A program made the position numbers and the translations under genes. From assembly GCF_000262545.1 (NCBI RefSeq), contig NZ_JH660660.1:163500-227499 (forward strand): 64,000 bases of DNA. Direction: 5' to 3'. Positions 62,950 to 64,000 of this stretch are shown piece by piece (the first letter of the stretch is position 1; each line of letters begins with the position of its first letter). The notes below the pieces were generated by a model that had not been told where the DNA came from, did not search any database, and saw only the letters and a program-made list of their open reading frames with translations. The stretch is from Prevotella bivia DSM 20514. Its GTDB lineage: Bacteria > Bacteroidota > Bacteroidia > Bacteroidales > Bacteroidaceae.

Positions 62950-64000
62950 TTATTTCTCAGCTATCGTTTGCATTAAGATCTTTGCAACTTCTGATATGCC
63001 ATATTTATCTAGTAAGGCTTTATCACGTTCAAACTCATATTCAAACGTAGTCTTAGGATATTTACCACGAGCCATCCAAAGTCTAAACAAGTCGATTGCT
63101 TCGTTTAACTCTCCTTTAAACCAGCGTGAATAACCAGCGTTAAGATAATCCTCTGCCTTTATAGGCTCCATCTCTAGTAGTTCGGTATATACAGAATATG
63201 CCTTTTCAAGGTTATTATCATTGAGCAACACCCATGCTAATAAGCGTTTTACGTTTTTATTATCATGGTGTTCGTAATCGAGCTTAAAAATTTGTTCCTT
63301 AGCCGCTGCAAGCTTGTCCCCATGTAAAAGACAAAGCGTATAGTTAAGCACGTAAGAAAGGTTGTCAGGATGTGCTACCATTAGTTGTTGATAAAGTTCT
63401 TCGGCTTTATCGTAAATATTGATACCTAACAAGCCTTTTGCATAACCTTCTACAGCCCACTCGTTAGTCGGATCTAGTTCTATCGCTTTTTCAAACTTAT
63501 CGAAGCTCACCATAGGCAAAGAAGCGTATGCAGAAAGTGCATAGTAGTTGGAAGTTTCTTCATGGAAAGTATGTAGCAAACTAAGCGTTTCATGCTTCAT
63601 CTTACGCTTATAGAGTTGGAAAGCGATCTTTAGCTTATAACGATCAAGCCCTGTATTCTTAAACACATTATGCGCAAAGAAGAGTACATTTGGTGTGTCG
63701 GCAATGACCTTTTCGATATTAAACGGATTGACTACATCGGTCAATGCTGGGTAAAGTTGGAAGAAACGATAAAGATCCTGAATAAACATTCGCCGTATAT
63801 AGGCAGGCTGCTGCAACTGTTCTACCCCTATACCACCCATTGGCATCAATGTAGCATCTCCACTAATGGCTTCTTTTATCTGTGGTGGTATCTTATCAAT
63901 AACAGCACCAAGGGCGCAAGTAAACGAATACTTATCCGACTCACAGAAAGCTCCATTCTTAACAAAGGAGTCGATTATTTTACTAGAATCTATCTTTTCA
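62950..64000 (-). CDS. TPR-repeat protein, C-terminal part (5' end beyond window)
   Basis: The frame is open from the right window edge to TAA at 62950-62952, 350 codons. A Met at 63849 is internal: in-frame coding continues upstream as GAFCESDKYSFTCALGAVID and beyond. Tetratricopeptide-like helical pairs are visible from about halfway, for example KFEKAIELDPTNEWAVEGYA, KAEELYQQLMVAHPDNLSYV and AGYSRWFKGELNEAIDLFRL. No signal peptide can be assessed. It is probably a scaffold or regulatory protein; function is unknown. Confidence 0.8.
   Translation of the reverse strand, partial: EKIDSSKIIDSFVKNGAFCESDKYSFTCALGAVIDKIPPQIKEAISGDATLMPMGGIGVEQLQQPAYIRRMFIQDLYRFFQLYPALTDVVNPFNIEKVIADTPNVLFFAHNVFKNTGLDRYKLKIAFQLYKRKMKHETLSLLHTFHEETSNYYALSAYASLPMVSFDKFEKAIELDPTNEWAVEGYAKGLLGINIYDKAEELYQQLMVAHPDNLSYVLNYTLCLLHGDKLAAAKEQIFKLDYEHHDNKNVKRLLAWVLLNDNNLEKAYSVYTELLEMEPIKAEDYLNAGYSRWFKGELNEAIDLFRLWMARGKYPKTTFEYEFERDKALLDKYGISEVAKILMQTIAEK

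Overview
The window looks like a chromosomal segment of an AT-rich member of the Bacteroidota, most likely Prevotellaceae. The pointers are Bacteroidetes-type promoters (TTTG, about 19 bp, then TAnnTTTG) upstream of many genes, few Shine-Dalgarno sequences, a DAHP synthase fused to a type II chorismate mutase, PPi-dependent phosphofructokinase, a DUF4492-cydA-cydB operon, DUF4494, a BT0820-type HAD protein, IS1380 and IS66 elements and an IntDOT-like recombinase. The species cannot be fixed from sequence reading alone.

Layout. 1-2.9 kb: the N-terminus of a secreted protein, a fragment of an integrative-element helicase/methylase gene and an IS1380-family element. 2.9-13.2 kb: slyD-aroC, a truncated ElaA remnant, yggS, DUF4494, an aminotransferase, a LolC/E-type permease, an acyl-CoA synthetase, a Crp-type regulator and lepA. 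13.3-24.5 kb: a small lipoprotein, a cluster of palindromic repeats, an OmpP1/FadL-like barrel, a Tyr/Gly-rich secreted protein, prmA overlapping a GH25 lysozyme, PPi-PFK, an acyltransferase and a large amidase-like protein. 24.5-26.5 kb: a MITE-like element and a second IS1380 copy. 26.5-37.7 kb: cytochrome bd oxidase, a TolC-HlyD-ABC2-ABC2 exporter without an ATPase gene, then rny-zapA and a coiled-coil gene. 38-41.8 kb: rfbA, a Wzc-type tyrosine kinase and a HAD protein. 42-44.1 kb: an intact IS66 element with an 8-bp target duplication. 44.3-54.3 kb: an OmpA-like porin, a four-subunit 2-oxoacid:ferredoxin oxidoreductase with a small TPR gene, folD, ffh, a GYF_2 protein, an EEP-fold hydrolase and DAHP synthase/chorismate mutase. 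54.4-59.5 kb: a probable degenerate mobilizable island. 60-64 kb: an outer-membrane-like protein, a MaoC dehydratase, a coiled-coil protein, tRNA-Gly(CCC) and tRNA-Thr(CGT), and a partial TPR protein.

The most interesting part is 54.4-59.5 kb. A tyrosine recombinase lacking the first catalytic Arg is followed by a RhuM-like HTH protein, a cluster of TTGTTGA repeats in inverted blocks, an oriT-like set of hairpins and a truncated mobilization protein. Next to these lies a tightly coupled two-gene unit: a radical SAM enzyme and a TonB-type protein with an N-terminal cytosolic four-cysteine motif. The whole block sits between two copies of a 14-bp sequence that could be attachment-site cores. 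Elsewhere, IS1380 copy A has landed 17 bp upstream of slyD and cut slyD-aroC off from its original upstream region.
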